Part shown: one piece after another, positions 52,001 through 64,000 of the stretch
How positions within the stretch are numbered: the stretch's first letter is position 1
Layout: each line of letters opens with the position of its first letter
Source: Theocolax elegans
Lineage: Eukaryota > Arthropoda > Insecta > Hymenoptera > Cerocephalidae
Assembly: GCA_026168455.1 (NCBI GenBank)
Contig: CM047427.1
Coordinates: forward strand, 13,855,505-13,919,504
Direction of reading: 5' to 3'
Length of the DNA: 64,000 nt
The notes under the pieces: model-generated
Database searches by the model: none
What the model saw: the letters and a program-made list of their open reading frames with translations, nothing else
What the model was told of the DNA's origin: nothing
Made by a program: the position numbers and the translations under genes

Positions 52001-54063
52001 GAATTCCACTTCTTTTAACTTCTTTATCCTTCGCATGTGTCTATACCTTCTTTCATTTCGTTTTCTTTTTTTCAATCCACTATAAACTCTCGGTAGTTCG
52101 AAAGTGTACAAGCGCGTGTTCGTAAGTAAATACGAATCAAATTGCATTTGATTGTATACTCGCGTATGTATAACCTTGCGATTACAGATTTTAATCGACT
52201 ATTAAAGAACAATTTTGTGCATCGCTCATTAATAAACGTTCTTTAAAACATATCTTAATATTGACTCTTATTGTGTGCAATAATTAAATTATTTATTTGA
52301 TGATACTTTTTATTCTAGGTACGTACTTGATGATAATTATTTTATCAAAAATCGCTATATTTTGTATTTGCGTAAATATATGCTTGCACGGAAAGAACGT
52401 TATAGTTTTTGGTAATTATAAAACGTGTTAACTATTGTTATATCGTTTTTACAACTACAATTTTTTATGGTAATTATAACTATTATTTATTTGGTGATGA
52501 TAACGAATGAAATTATTATTTCAACCCACAAATATAATTTTATAGCTGACTAATCTTCTTTTGCAATTAAAATTGTTAAAAAAAAATTTTTATTTGAATC
52601 AATCCTCATTATCGTGATGATACAATTTTCTGTGTTTCTGAATATCTATACTTCAAAATGTGCGAATAATCTATCGTTTTTACATTTTATTAATAAATTA
52701 ATATCTAAATTTTATTTCATTATTAAATTCAAGTAACTATATTTAAAATATTTAGAAAAATTTAATACAGTTTATGTACCTTGCATTTATTCTTCACTAT
52801 AAATGAAGGAATTATCGGACTCTAATTACGGAGATCTACACCTTTCAACCAAAAAGTTGTGTCGAAAATATTGAATTAAATATCTGAACAAATTTTTTAC
52901 AGATATATTTTAAAACATAAAGGAAAGCTTAACCTTTTAATGTTTTTAAGAAAAATTCATTCTTTTTAATAATAATTGAATGAACAATTTTTGGTCGGTA
53001 ATAATTAATCAAAAAATTATCAAAAGGAGCATTAGCGCCTGACGCAAGTATGAAGGCGCGTAAACCACATGTGCAGCTAACTAGCCCCTCGATTTTAAGA
53101 CATAAATATTTTCAAGAATTCATTCTTTTGTTCATAAAAATTATAACATTTGCCATTTCTCATATTTTTTACAATATTTACTATAATTACTACAATAAAA
53201 TATTTACTATAGTTATTGACATTACTTTTTATAGTATCAGTAGCTATAAGTTGCATGCAGTACTAGTTACTATAGCAACGTAATTAACTACGGTGCAACT
53301 ATTTGAAATAGTTTTAGAATAGTTGTGTGATTTCGAACTATCATACTTTGTTTAGAATCACTACTTTATTAGTAGGGGTAACCGCTAAATTGTTTCCGTG
53401 CATATTCTCCTTGTTTTTCTTATGTTTTATATATAGTAAATATTAAAATGTGTTGAACTATGTATAGTAAATTTTAATACGAATATAATAAAAATTAACA
53501 AACGTTAGGAAAATAACTATAAATTAAGTATATATCTATGCTACCACAGAATATAGTAACTTTTAATGTAACATTTTTCTCAGTATATTATTAATAATAA
53601 TTATTATTATAAAATTAACCCTGTAAATCTAAACCGTGTATTAATTAACCTTTATCGATTAAACTGCTTTACTATGGGTGCTTGGCAATTATTTAATTGC
53701 TTTGGATTAGTACTTAATTTATGTTTTAAACGTGGGTCTAATATTTTTTGTGCACAATATGATTTTTAGCTTTCTTTAAAAAATCTAAATATTATTTTAT
53801 TGAAATTCCAAAAGTATAGTAAAATCCTTTTTAAAATCTAATTATTCTAATGATGAAAGAAGTGTTAAAAGAAGTATAACTAACGACGATTTAATCGCGC
53901 AAAAAAATACTTCTGCAATTATAAATGCGAAAATATGTTTCGCTATTACTTTTGCGCAATTAATCATTTTTCTTCAATGTGAGCGATAATTACGCGAATA
54001 ACATTAGCAGTAATGATGAAATTGTAAAAGCAATATCTTTAAAAAAAAAGCAGATGAACGTAC

Positions 54064-54451
54064 CTGGAGGACAATTGCAGTCAACGGCATCCCTCTTGAG
54101 CCTGAAGACGTTGGTAACGGCATCAATGTCGTCGGTCCTCTTCCGCGCGTCATAAATTTGTTGTTTCACCTCACGCTCGATCCTCTTGATCAAAACCTCC
54201 GATGGATTATCCGGATTGTAACGACCCTCGAATACGATGCTCTCGAGGTTCATGATTCTTTCTTCGAGTCGGCGTTCGCGATATAGCAGAAACCCTGATA
54301 TCGACAAGCTGGCGATGCAGAGAACGCACATCGACCAGTTGATCGCGTTGTTTGTATTGCGCGTCACCTGCTCGGCAACGACCTTCTTGGTGCGAAATTT
54401 TTTGGGTACCGGGGCCTCTAAGGACCTACCGCTACCTTCGCCACTCCCCAT
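54064..54451 (-). CDS. First coding exon of a transmembrane collagen (type XIII/XXIII/XXV-like)
   Basis: The exon encodes residues 1-130; the Gly130 codon is split after its first base (phase 1), as is common for collagen exons. Residues 1-38 form a short cytosolic tail with a basic patch (PKKFRTKK, 16-23). Residues 39-57 (WSMCVLCIASLSISGFLLY) are a single membrane segment. Residues 58-73 and 84-105 are charged and heptad-like, as expected of a trimerising coiled coil. RLKR (117-120) is a furin-type site, and DCNCPPG (124-130) looks like the start of a collagen segment. Membrane collagens of this class are type II proteins that trimerise by a coiled coil and can be shed by furin. The exon ends in CCAG|GTACGT (junction 54064/54063). 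The ATG has G at -3 and G at +4. The family is inferred from architecture alone, because no Gly-X-Y repeat is in the window. The order matches insect type XXV-like collagens such as Drosophila CG42342, as I recall it. Confidence 0.85.
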
Positions 54452-54546
54452 CGCGGGCTCGTTTCTCTCTCCTCTCTCTCTCTAGCCTTCACTCCGTCAC
54501 ACTGAGAGAACGGGGATTTTTTTTTTCGTTTCAAATATATATATAC
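54452..54546 (-). promoter_or_regulatory. Probable 5' UTR and core promoter of the collagen gene
   Basis: Read on the minus strand, an arthropod initiator-like TCAGTG lies at 54505-54500, which would place the start site near 54503 and give a 5' UTR of about 52 nt. A run of alternating T and A at about 54546-54535 lies 32-43 nt upstream of that point, roughly where a TATA box would be. No convincing downstream promoter element is seen. The leader itself is a (GA)-rich tract. This is a motif reading only; a more distal promoter joined by splicing is also possible (see the CpG-dense stretch at 55.9-56.1 kb). Confidence 0.4.
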
Positions 54547-55929
54547 TCCTGTACGTTCCTGCGTTTAGAGAAATTGCAGCTTTTAGTTTTGATCGATAAT
54601 TTTAAAATAATAAACGCATTTTTACAGCTAATTACTGCAGTTACTCTATACGCAAGAATACGTGAATTCGATGTGGTTTATCAAACTTTTGACCAAGTAT
54701 TAATCTACAACTTTTGTCTCGAAGACTGGCGTTGCAACAACGGCAAAGTAACTACGCTCAATGAAAATAAATAATAAATGCAGTACTCAAAGCTACGTTT
54801 CGTTCGACACACACGCATTCATCTTTGAATTCGTACGTTTCGTATAGTCCGTTGCGTATGCGTGTGCGCGTATCTACCTGAAATATACTGTTATATGCAT
54901 TTTCATTCATTCATCTCTGCGGTTCCAAAAGCCCGAATAAACGGCGCTCTAAAGGTTAAGCAAAATTAAATGACGTTTGACAGGTAAAATATAATATTTG
55001 ACACTCTGCGAATTTCGTTATAAATATTTGTTTAATCTTTACATATATAGTACTCTCTTTAGCTGAACAGTGATTGTTTCTTCTTTTCCAGAAATGTGTA
55101 AAGTGTTGGACAAAAGATTTTACTGTTGTCAATTGTTAAAAAACGAATGCACCATGAGACATATCCTTTTCTAAATGAAAATTATGTTCATTAATTTCTA
55201 AAAAAATGAAAAGGAATTGCAATGTGTGTCGGGAAAGTAAGCTTGAGATCAATGTATATACGTATGTATAAAATGTAGGAGCGGTTTAACAATGATCAAA
55301 ATATTTAAACAAAGCACATCGAATAAATCTGTTTGAAAATGTTGATTACACTTCTCTCTCAGTGAGCGCAAGACTTGAATCCTGGCGATATCCTTAAAAA
55401 AAACCTTCCCTCTTTCTTCAAGTGGATATATACACACACATATACATCCGAGGAGAGTCAATCCTAAATCGACCGGCGCGTCATATCGGAAGCGCGCCTC
55501 ACACCACTAGCACGTGCGCGTAAATATATACATACAGATACGCGTCTGCATATAGAAATATATTATTTAAATTGTATACACGTGGATACAACGTATAAAT
55601 AAATAACTCAACCCGGCAATAGCACTTATCCAAAAATCAAACTTGCCCGGTCTCGTGTAGTTGCATTTTCTTACATATACTTATATACCGTACAACTCAC
55701 TACGGATTATTACTTTCTTTTTTTTCTTTCTTTCTTTCTAATCAATCTCCACTATTCCCGTCCACCAGTGTGTAAGTCTCACTAAAAAAAATGGCAATCG
55801 ATTCGATTGACCAACTGTTCGCGTGTCAGATTGGAATCAACCGCGTCTTCTTTTCATTTCGCTCGGTTAAATTTTAAGATAAAATAAGAAAAGGAATTTC
55901 TCTAATTTTTTTTTATTTTGAAAAAGTTG
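54547..55929. other. 5' flank of the collagen exon
   Basis: Mixed AT-rich sequence with short CA/TA tracts. On the minus strand TATATTTCAG|GTAGAT near 54887 is splice-like and would matter only if a more distal first exon exists. Confidence 0.45.
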
Positions 55930-56110
55930 CTGTACCTCTCTGTTAGAGCACGCCGTTCATATGCGCTTGTACGTGTATCGCGGAGACGCGCGCGCGATCC
56001 TCGCGTTACGGCGCTCGCAGCACGACTGGATGTGGTGGGGCGCGATCCCAGTTGTGAGAACGTACAGGGGGTTCGTGTTCGGTCATTTCCGCTGCCGCTC
56101 GGGATGAAAG
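55930..56110. promoter_or_regulatory. CpG-dense island upstream of the collagen exon
   Basis: This is a sharply GC- and CpG-rich stretch, with GGAGACGCGCGCGCGATCCT and many CG steps, set in AT-rich DNA and ending in a (GA)n tract. It lies about 1.5 kb upstream of the collagen ATG. Such islands often mark promoters or untranslated first exons in insects with sparse methylation. Short open frames occur on both strands but none is recognised. Confidence 0.3.
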
Positions 56111-56125
56111 ACAGAGAGAGTGAGA

Positions 56126-56190
<65 letters not shown>
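56111..56190 (+). repeat. (GA)n microsatellite
   Basis: A GA run directly downstream of the CpG-dense stretch. The open frames across it are repeat artefacts. Confidence 0.95.
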
Positions 56191-56195
<5 letters not shown>

Positions 56196-57479
56196 AAGAG
56201 GAGAAAGAACGAGGGAGAGATTTCTACTGCCGCCGCGCTAATTTCGCCCACCACTTGACATTTTTGGAGATCCGACCACTCCGTCTTCTCGCGCCTCTTC
56301 GCCTTAGTCTTCTCTCTCTCTCTCTCACTCCTTTGGTTTGTTATGTGCCCTTTCTTGACGCTTTTCTTTACCATCCAAGTGCGACTCGACGATGCGACAA
56401 GTTTCTATTCTTTTTCCTTCTTTTCTGTTCTTGTCTTACAATTTTTATCGGAATAGGATTGTTCAACCGGTTTTTCTTTCGTCCGCGTAGTGGTTATTCA
56501 ATTAGATTATTTATGCTAATGCGTTTCACCACCGCGCCAGTTAATCATTATAAATTATTCACTAATTACGCGGTTTTAACTGCACAACAACTCCTAAGGA
56601 TTTTTAATAATTTGGGTTAATAACTTATTAAATTACCAAGAGTCGCTTTGAAATTCTGCACATTTTGTTGGATTATCGCCTAATACTCTGATACGTCAAT
56701 AGCGATCGTAAGAATTTACCGATATTTCATTGGACATAATCAATTTTACCACAAAGTATAATCATTTATAATGCGTACGTATTCTCTCAATTTTCCGACG
56801 ATTATTTTTTTTCAACTACATATGGTCACTTTCAATCGTTCAAGTAAAAAGAAATTATTTTATAATTCAAAATGTATTAATAAAGACTTTTTTATTTAGG
56901 AGTTTTTCTTCAATTCAATTTTAGAATATGACGCGTATTAATATAAGAATGTGGAAACTGTTTAAATCGGATTAGTCGGGTGAATTAATTATATATAGTG
57001 ACAAAACTACTGAGATTTAAAATCGTCTAATGTACTTATCGATCAAATAAGAAGTATTAAAACACAATCAGTATTTCGTTGCCTCGCGTTACTATTTGAC
57101 ATTCTGTTCATTTAATAATTTAACCAAAGTTTCCATCGTGTTTTATAATTAATAAGATTTATAAACATTTTGTAACTTAAACTTTTCGTATTTGTTTAGA
57201 CTATGCAAATAGTTATTATAATATAATAGTTAAAATTTATACCCATCGTTCTGCAACGTGTTTTTTTGTGTTTCTAAAACGTAAACCAGAACAAAGGTAT
57301 ATATTAGATACACAACTCCATAATAATGAAAATTTACGTTACTATCCAATTAGAAGACGGAACAACATCCAGCAACCGACTGCTCCCTAAAACGTTAAAA
57401 AACTTGAGTATAACGTCATAAAACTATCAAGGTTGATAAAATAACAACGCTGTTGCGTATTATCGAAAGAGAGGGTGGA

Positions 57480-57810
57480 GGGGGGTTAGAAGGAGAGATG
57501 GAAGAGAGAAGTACCCTTGTAGGAAACATCGGACGAGCTGCCGTGAACGACACTCAAATTAAATAAGGAACTTTTCAGACGCATCTCGTGGAGCTCGCGA
57601 GCGATTCCCGTAATTAGTTCCATCGCGAGCGTAGCACAGAGAGGCGCACCAGCGAGCCAATTCACAGGGCAGGTACTTGGTGAAAGTCTCGGCCACCCTA
57701 CATACACCTATAGATACACGTACGACCGTCTACTCTCTCCAGACACACACGCGTGAAGTATCCTTCCCCTATGACTCTTGGCACGTATCCAGAGAGTTTC
57801 CCACTGGCGA
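57480..57810. other. GC-richer island with open frames, duplicated at 60.3 kb
   Basis: A 73-codon minus frame (57707-57486) includes MELITGIARELHEMRLKS and passes over an AAGG|GTACTT donor-like site. The same stretch recurs unchanged at 60525-60304 because of the tandem duplication. Plus-strand frames are also open. No family is recognised; it could be an upstream exon or regulatory DNA. Confidence 0.15.
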
Positions 57811-57825
57811 ATTTTCGAATATATA

Positions 57826-57833
57826 TTCTCTCT

Positions 57834-57862
<29 letters not shown>
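57826..57862 (+). repeat. (CT)n microsatellite
   Basis: A CT run in copy 1 of duplication IV. The copy 2 counterpart at 60645-60684 is a few bases longer. Confidence 0.95.
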
Positions 57863-57866
<4 letters not shown>

Positions 57867-59427
57867 ACCCCCTTACAATTCGACGACGTTGGTTTAATTA
57901 GTTTCGACGTTGGACATTCGAAAATTTTTTGTCAACTCGATGCGAGAGAGATATGCGTTTGTGCCAAGAATTTCAGGAGAGCTGCTCGAAATTTAGACGT
58001 AAAAAAATAGAGTTTTCTCTTTTTCTCTTTTATCCTGGCTGAAGGGAATAACGCAGCTTGGTGAATCAACGACTTGTCTTTTTATTCTCTTGGTCAATCG
58101 CTTGGAATTTTTCAATAAAAATGTATAGTCGTCTTTTTGTTATTTATAGTGCAAACAGTTTAACAATTATTGATTTACAAATTAAGGTTTTATTTATATT
58201 TTATTATTGTACTATATATTATTCTATCATATCGATAACATTTTTATTATAATATCATTTAAACTCTTTAGTCAAATTTCAAGTAAACGTTTATAAACAA
58301 AGAAAAAATTATATTCACACGAATTAAGTAATAAATTCTATACCTATAATATAGTATAATACAATAAGTTTGAGGAATTATTATTATTATTGAATAACTT
58401 TATTGGCTTTGTAATCAAGTACACATCGCCAAGTTTGAGGAATTTCCTGTAGATCAAGAGTGCGCCATCTGTTATTCTAATCTTGTACTGATGCAATTGC
58501 TCGGCTGCTTAGTTAGGTATTCTATTAAGCTGCAAATTTTTTACATATATCAGATTTAAATCAAAAGTTATTCAATCTGTAGCAAACATATTTTGCAATG
58601 TACTTTATTGATAAAATATAATTAATAAATAAAAATAAATATTAAGGTACTATATTTTTATAAGCTTGTTATTTGAATTCAATCAACAAAAAAACAACAT
58701 ATTATACGGAAAAATTTATAATTTATAAGTATAAAGAGGGCGGAAAGAAAAATATAATTTTCTATACTGAGATAAATGATAGATTAAAAATGATAGACTA
58801 TTACAGTATATATCTACGGGTATGATGGTTATTGACGCTCTCCATTGTTGATTTGAATGATTGATATCTCTTTTTAGATCTAAAGGATTTTAATGATTAT
58901 TTATATAATTTGACCAGTTTTAGATCGAATAACAGATATCATACGGGGATAGAATTTGATTATCCTAATTTTTGTTATATTTTATAGTAATTATTAGAAC
59001 GTAAATTACTATGCACGTATTGCAGTACTTTTACTATAGAACCTAACAAAAATAACAATCAAATTCCATCATCACGTTATTGCAAAATAAAATAACTTTT
59101 AATATTCCAATTTTGCTCAGTCTACGAAAATGTGAACATTGTGAGATTTTGATAAAAGTAACATTTTTTATTATATTTATTATGTATTTATTATACAGTA
59201 TTCTATTTAACACGTCTGCCACGTTACACCATATTCATATAAAACAAAAGCGAGAAACATGGCGAGTGGACTGTAAGCCAATATTAATATTGGAAACAGA
59301 ATAGCTGGATCGAAATGATATACATATATATTTCACCTTGCACAAGCCTATATACAATACGCAGTTTTCTATGCGAAAATAGCGTTTCTGGGAAACGTGC
59401 CTTATCAATATAACAATATGAGTTCTC

Positions 59428-60650
59428 GTTAATAACTTATTAAATTACCAAGAGTCGCTTTGAATGTCTGGCACATTTGTGGATTATCGCCTAATTACTC
59501 TGATACGTTCAATAAGCGATCGTAAGAATTTACCGGATATTTCATTGGAATAATCAATTTTCCCACAAAGATAATCATTTACTAATGCGTACGCTTATTC
59601 TCTCAATTTTCCGACGATATTTTTTTCAACTTACCCTATGGTCACTTTCAATCGTTCAAGTTTAAAAAGAAATTATTTTATAAGTTCACAATGTATAATC
59701 AAGGACTTTTTTATTTAGGGAGGTTTTCTTCATTCAATTTTAGAATGACGCGTATTAATATAAGAATGTGGAAACTGTTTAAATCGGATTAGGTCGGTGT
59801 GAATTAATTATATATAGTGACAAAACTACTGAGATTTAAAATCGTCTAATGTACTTATCGATCAAATAAGAAGTATTAAAACACAATCAGTATTTCGTTG
59901 CCTCGCGTTACTATTTGACATTCTGTTCATTTAATAATTTAACCAAAGTTTCCATCGTGTTTTATAATTAATAAGATTTATAAACATTTTGTAACTTAAA
60001 CTTTTCGTATTTGTTTAGACTATGCAAATAGTTATTATAATATAATTTTTAAAATTTATACCCATCGTTCTGCAACGTGTTTTTTTGTGTTTCTAAAACG
60101 TAAACCAGAACAAAGGTATATATTAGATACACAACTCCATAATAATGAAAATTTACGTTACTATCCAATTAGAAGACGGAACAACATCCAGCAACCGACT
60201 GCTCCCTAAAACGTTAAAAACTTGAGTATAACGTCATAAAACTATCAAGGTTGATAAAATAACAACGCTGTTGCGTATTATCGAAAGAGAGGGTGGAGGG
60301 GGGTTAGAAGGAGAGATGGAAGAGAGAAGTACCCTTGTAGGAAACATCGGACGAGCTGCCGTGAACGACACTCAAATTAAATAAGGAACTTTTCAGACGC
60401 ATCTCGTGGAGCTCGCGAGCGATTCCCGTAATTAGTTCCATCGCGAGCGTAGCACAGAGAGGCGCACCAGCGAGCCAATTCACAGGGCAGGTACTTGGTG
60501 AAAGTCTCGGCCACCCTACATACACCTATAGATACACGTACGACCGTCTACTCTCTCCAGACACACACGCGTGAAGTATCCTTCCCCTATGACTCTTGGC
60601 ACGTATCCAGAGAGTTTCCCACTGGCGAATTTTCGAATATATATTCTCTC

Positions 60651-60688
<38 letters not shown>

Positions 60689-62243
60689 ACCCCCTTACAA
60701 TTCGACGACGTTGGTTTAATTAGTTTCGACGTTGGACATTCGAAAATTTTTTGTCAACTCGATGCGAGAGAGATATGCGTTTGTGCCAAGAATTTCAGGA
60801 GAGCTGCTCGAAATTTAGACGTAAAAAATAGAGTTTTCTCTTTTTCTCTTTTATCCTGGCTGAAGGGAATAACGCAGCTTGGTGAATCAACGACTTGTCT
60901 TTTTATTCTCTTGGTCAATCGCTTGGAATTTTTCAATAAAAATGTATAGTCGTCTTTTTGTTATTTATAGTGCAAACAGTTTAACAATTATTGATTTACA
61001 AATTAAGGTTTTATTTATATTTTTATTATTGTACTATATATTATTCTATCATATCGATAACATTTTTATTATAATATCATTTAAACTCTTTTGTCAAATT
61101 TCAAGTAAACGTTTATAAACAAAGAAAAAATTATATTCACACGAATTAAGTAATAAATTCTATACCTATAATATAGTATAATACAATAAGTTTGAGGAAT
61201 TATTATTATTATTGAATAACTTTATTGGCTTTGTAATCAAGTACACATCGCCAAGTTTGAGGAATTTCCTGTAGATCAAGAGTGCGCCATCTGTTATTCT
61301 AATCTTGTACTGATGCAATTGCTCGGCTGCTTAGTTAGGTATTCTATTAAGCTGCAAATTTTTTTACATATATCAGATTTAATCAAAAGTTATTCAATCT
61401 GTGCAAACATATTTTGCAATGTACTTTATTGATAAAATATAATTATAAATAAAATAAATATTAAGGTACTATATTTTATAAGCTTGTTATTTGAATTCAA
61501 TCAACAAAAAAACAACATATTATACGGAAAATTTATAATTTATAAGTATAAAGAGGGCGGAAAGAAAAATATAATTTTCTATACTGAGATAAATGATAGA
61601 TTAAAAATGATAGACTATTACAGTATATATCTACGGGTATGATGGTTATTGACGCTCTCCATTGTTGATTTGAATGATTGATATCTCTTTTTAGATCTAA
61701 GGATTTTAATGATTATTTAATAATTTGACCAGTTTTAGATCGAATAACAGATATCATACGGGGATAGAATTTGATTATCCTAATTTTTGTTATATTTTAT
61801 AGTAATTATTAGAACGTAAATTACTATGCACGTATTGCAGTACTTTTACTATAGAACCTAACAAAAATAACAATCAAATTCCATCATCACGTTATTGCAA
61901 AATAAAATAACTTTTAATATTCCAATTTTGCTCAGTCTACGAAAATGTGAACATTGTGAGATTTTGATAAAAGTAACATTTTTTTATTATATTTATTATG
62001 TATTTATTATACAGTATTCTATTTAACACGTCTGCCACGTTACACCATATTCATATAAAACAAAAGCGAGAAACATGGCGAGTGGACTGTAAGCCAATAT
62101 TAATATTGGAAACAGAATAGCTGGATCGAAATGATATACATATATATTTCACCTTGCACAAGCCTATATACAATACGCAGTTTTCTATGCGAAAATAGCG
62201 TTTCTGGGAAACGTGCCTTATCAATATAACAATATGAGTTCTC
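59428..62243 (+). repeat. Tandem duplication IV, copy 2
   Basis: This is a direct repeat of 56616-59427 at an offset of about 2816-2819 bp. Single-base indels cluster in the first 350 bp and again near 61360-61500, while the kilobase between is almost identical apart from the CT-tract length. Uneven divergence like this is more typical of consensus error than of evolution. Confidence 0.85.
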
Positions 62244-63639
62244 GTACAAATGATGCATTAGCAAACGCAAAACAGCACGTACCGATGTAAAAGATAAGGA
62301 TGAACGTTGCAAATTTTGGTGTTGCGAAACTATAGATTTCTATACGATATGTATTTATTAATGTCGGAGTTTCTTATTAATATAAACAAATATCTATCGT
62401 TTTATAAGTCTTTTACATTATTTGTTCAATTCAATATTAAATTAATTTTTACGCTCATCTTTCGAACAGAGCTGTACTTTTATCACTTTATGTTTTTAAT
62501 TTTCACGATTCGTAAAAATTTTATTTAATTTATATAATTTTAAATATATGTACGATCGAATACGCCTTTGTGCAATTAAAAAGCTCACGTGGGCAAATTG
62601 ATAATTTATTTTTAAAAAATATTAATTAATTAAATTCATTTGGTTAAAAATTTGCAAATTAATATTACTTTAGTATGTTTTATTTCTTCGTATCGCATGA
62701 ATTGAATAAAATTTCTTAAATATTTGATTGTATGAATTAAAAATATAATGAGAGTATACGACTATTCTTATTTAGAAAGTGTGAATCAATAAATTTAGCG
62801 ATTTATCTTTTAAACTATGAATGCAACATATTTTTAATTGCTTCCTGTAGAAGAATTTGTATTCCATGGTCAATTATATGTTGCACTGCCACACGTAACA
62901 AAGACAATGAATTTTAAAGTAGTTCTTACTGATGACACAAAATGTAAGAAATGCACACTAAATTAAATATACTAAAATTGTAATCCTTGAAAAAATACTA
63001 GAATAAATTAAATTACTAGAAATATTTACTGTCCTAGGGTTCTGAATATTCTTTTTGCAAGATAAATGTCGTAACGATTAAAATATGTTTATAAAGAAAT
63101 AGTTTATTTAATACGATGTGTTTCTATAACCTGTATGATTATTAATGATTAAATTGATTGTTTAACGATCCACGTGTAAAATGTAAATTTATTATGAATA
63201 AATTATTTTAAGCATCATCGAAATGAAACTGTCGCCGCTGACGAAAAAAATGACGCCATGAAGATGATGATACGATATCGACGAGACGTCCAGTGTTGGT
63301 GACTATGGAATGCCGGATTATATGTTACTAAAAGAACGATGAGGATATATCGATAATTTTAATAATTAAGAGCGAAAAATGTGTCGCTTTATATTTATAT
63401 TTTTCCCACACTTGTTAACTATTTCCTTTAGCTAGTGTTAACAAAATTATATCACATTTTAAACTATTTGTCAATTTGTAAATATAAATCAAGTTCAAGT
63501 CTTGTTCTGACTATAAAAATGTTATTAAAAGTCAAGGATGTAACTCCTAGAATATTTGAAAGAAAAGCCTCGCTACAGGAACCACCAATTACCATTCTAG
63601 ACAAAATTACAATGAGCTTTCTTTAATTTAAAATTAGAA
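62244..63639. other. AT-rich non-coding DNA
   Basis: Single-copy AT-rich sequence between duplication IV and foldback copy 3; no gene signal. Confidence 0.55.
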
Positions 63640-64000
63640 CTTACAAGGAGATCTCAACAGATTTTTACCTTACTCTAAAAAGTGTTTATCACTGTAAAAA
63701 TATGAAAAAACTCGAAGTTTTAGACTCTAACGCTCTTTTTTACGATAAATATAAGCTAATAACCAAAAATTTTGCAAAAAAAAACTTGGATCGCTTCTAA
63801 CTCAAGCTCAATTTGATTGGATTTAAAAAAAGGAAGTTTAAGTATCTTAATCTGATTAAACGTTATGGAAAAAAATAAAAATAAGCAGTCAATTGGGCCC
63901 AAATTCAGTAAATTTTTTAATTTAAAATTCTCATAAAAATATCGTTAAATTCTTTTTCCTTTCAATCCATTTTAAATTTTAAATCCATTTTACTCAATCT
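63640..64000. mobile_element. Foldback element, copy 3 (cut by window edge)
   Basis: It begins CTTACAAGGAGA like copy 2 and continues with the shared sequence: TATGAAAAAACTCGAAGTTT, GACTCTAACGCTCTTTTTTA, and the mirrored AAGTATCTTAAT/TTATGGAAAAA region. The left arm and the turn are present; the right arm lies beyond the window. Confidence 0.75.

Larger units (their letters stand above)
38220..53989. other. Mostly AT-rich non-coding DNA
   Basis: GC-richer stretches lie at 39.48-39.70 kb, 45.6-45.9 kb and 49.05-49.5 kb. A doubled CACGTACGTG motif is at 43769-43793. Microsatellites are listed separately. No coding exon or RNA gene is recognised. Confidence 0.5.
1..54063 (-). other. Probable first intron of the collagen gene (continues beyond the window)
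   Basis: The intron begins at the strong donor GTACGT at 54063. Reading the minus strand down to position 1, I see no run of Gly-X-Y codons with splice sites and no other convincing coding exon. The simplest reading is one intron of more than 54 kb. All mobile elements and duplications at positions below 54063 would then be intronic. A non-coding or nested gene inside it cannot be excluded. The extent is an inference from absence, made without RNA data. Confidence 0.55.
56616..59427 (+). repeat. Tandem duplication IV, copy 1 (2.81 kb)
   Basis: This lies in the 5' flank of the collagen gene. It contains AT-rich DNA, a GC-richer block at 57480-57800 followed by a (CT)n tract, and more AT-rich sequence. 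It is repeated in full directly downstream. Confidence 0.85.

Noticed and set aside
54237..54774. Plus-strand open frames overlapping the collagen exon
   Set aside because: They are antisense shadows of a well-supported exon.
56120..56620. 166-codon plus-strand open frame
   Set aside because: The N-terminal part is translated (GA)n repeat; the rest has no recognisable features.

Overview
This window looks like arthropod nuclear DNA, most likely from a hymenopteran insect, although the order is an inference. It is AT-rich, CpG is not depleted, it carries many (GA)n, (CT)n and (TA)n microsatellites, and it is almost entirely non-coding. The only protein-coding sequence I can support is one exon on the minus strand (54064-54451). 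It encodes the N-terminus of a transmembrane collagen of the type XIII/XXIII/XXV kind: cytosolic tail, membrane anchor, coiled coil, furin site, then the start of a collagen segment. It ends in a strong splice donor. No Gly-X-Y exon is visible between it and position 1, so about 54 kb of the window is probably the first intron of that gene, and 54.5-64 kb is its 5' flank.

The most interesting object is at 7155-11259. It is a head-to-tail array of a non-coding unit, and each unit carries a complete hammerhead self-cleaving ribozyme. There are seven ribozymes on the plus strand and an eighth in a truncated inverted copy at the left edge. Cleavage-to-cleavage monomer lengths are 565, 567, 561, 568, 559 and 569 nt. 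Subtracting each monomer's poly-T run (22, 24, 18, 25, 16, 26) leaves exactly 543 nt every time. The hammerhead is type III (open at stem III), and loops I and II are complementary over 8 nt. A second domain of about 118 nt in each monomer can close into a long stem. The whole array sits inside an older palindromic element and is flanked by a 13-bp direct repeat, so it looks like one insertion event. It resembles a retrozyme, a small circular-RNA retroelement.

A second point concerns the long intron. Two juxtaposed 3'/5' splice-site motifs on the gene's strand, at 32751/32752 and 22309/22310, look like recursive (ratchet) splice sites spaced 10-21 kb apart. The 32.7 kb site is followed 57 nt later by another strong donor.

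Layout. 1-6.6 kb: AT-rich DNA with a foldback element. 6.6-11.4 kb: a second foldback element split by the ribozyme array. 11.4-15 kb: AT-rich DNA with a G-rich stretch. 15-19.2 kb: a two-copy 2.13-kb tandem duplication, each copy with a ~1-kb palindromic transposon. 22.3-26.3 kb, 28.3-32.1 kb and 56.6-62.2 kb: three more two-copy direct duplications. 38.07-38.22 kb: a cluster of palindromic CCAAT/ATCGAT motifs. 54-56.2 kb: the exon, its likely promoter and an upstream CpG-dense island. 63.6-64 kb: a third foldback copy cut by the window edge. The four duplications carry clustered one-base indels, so unmerged haplotypes or assembly artefacts are a real possibility.
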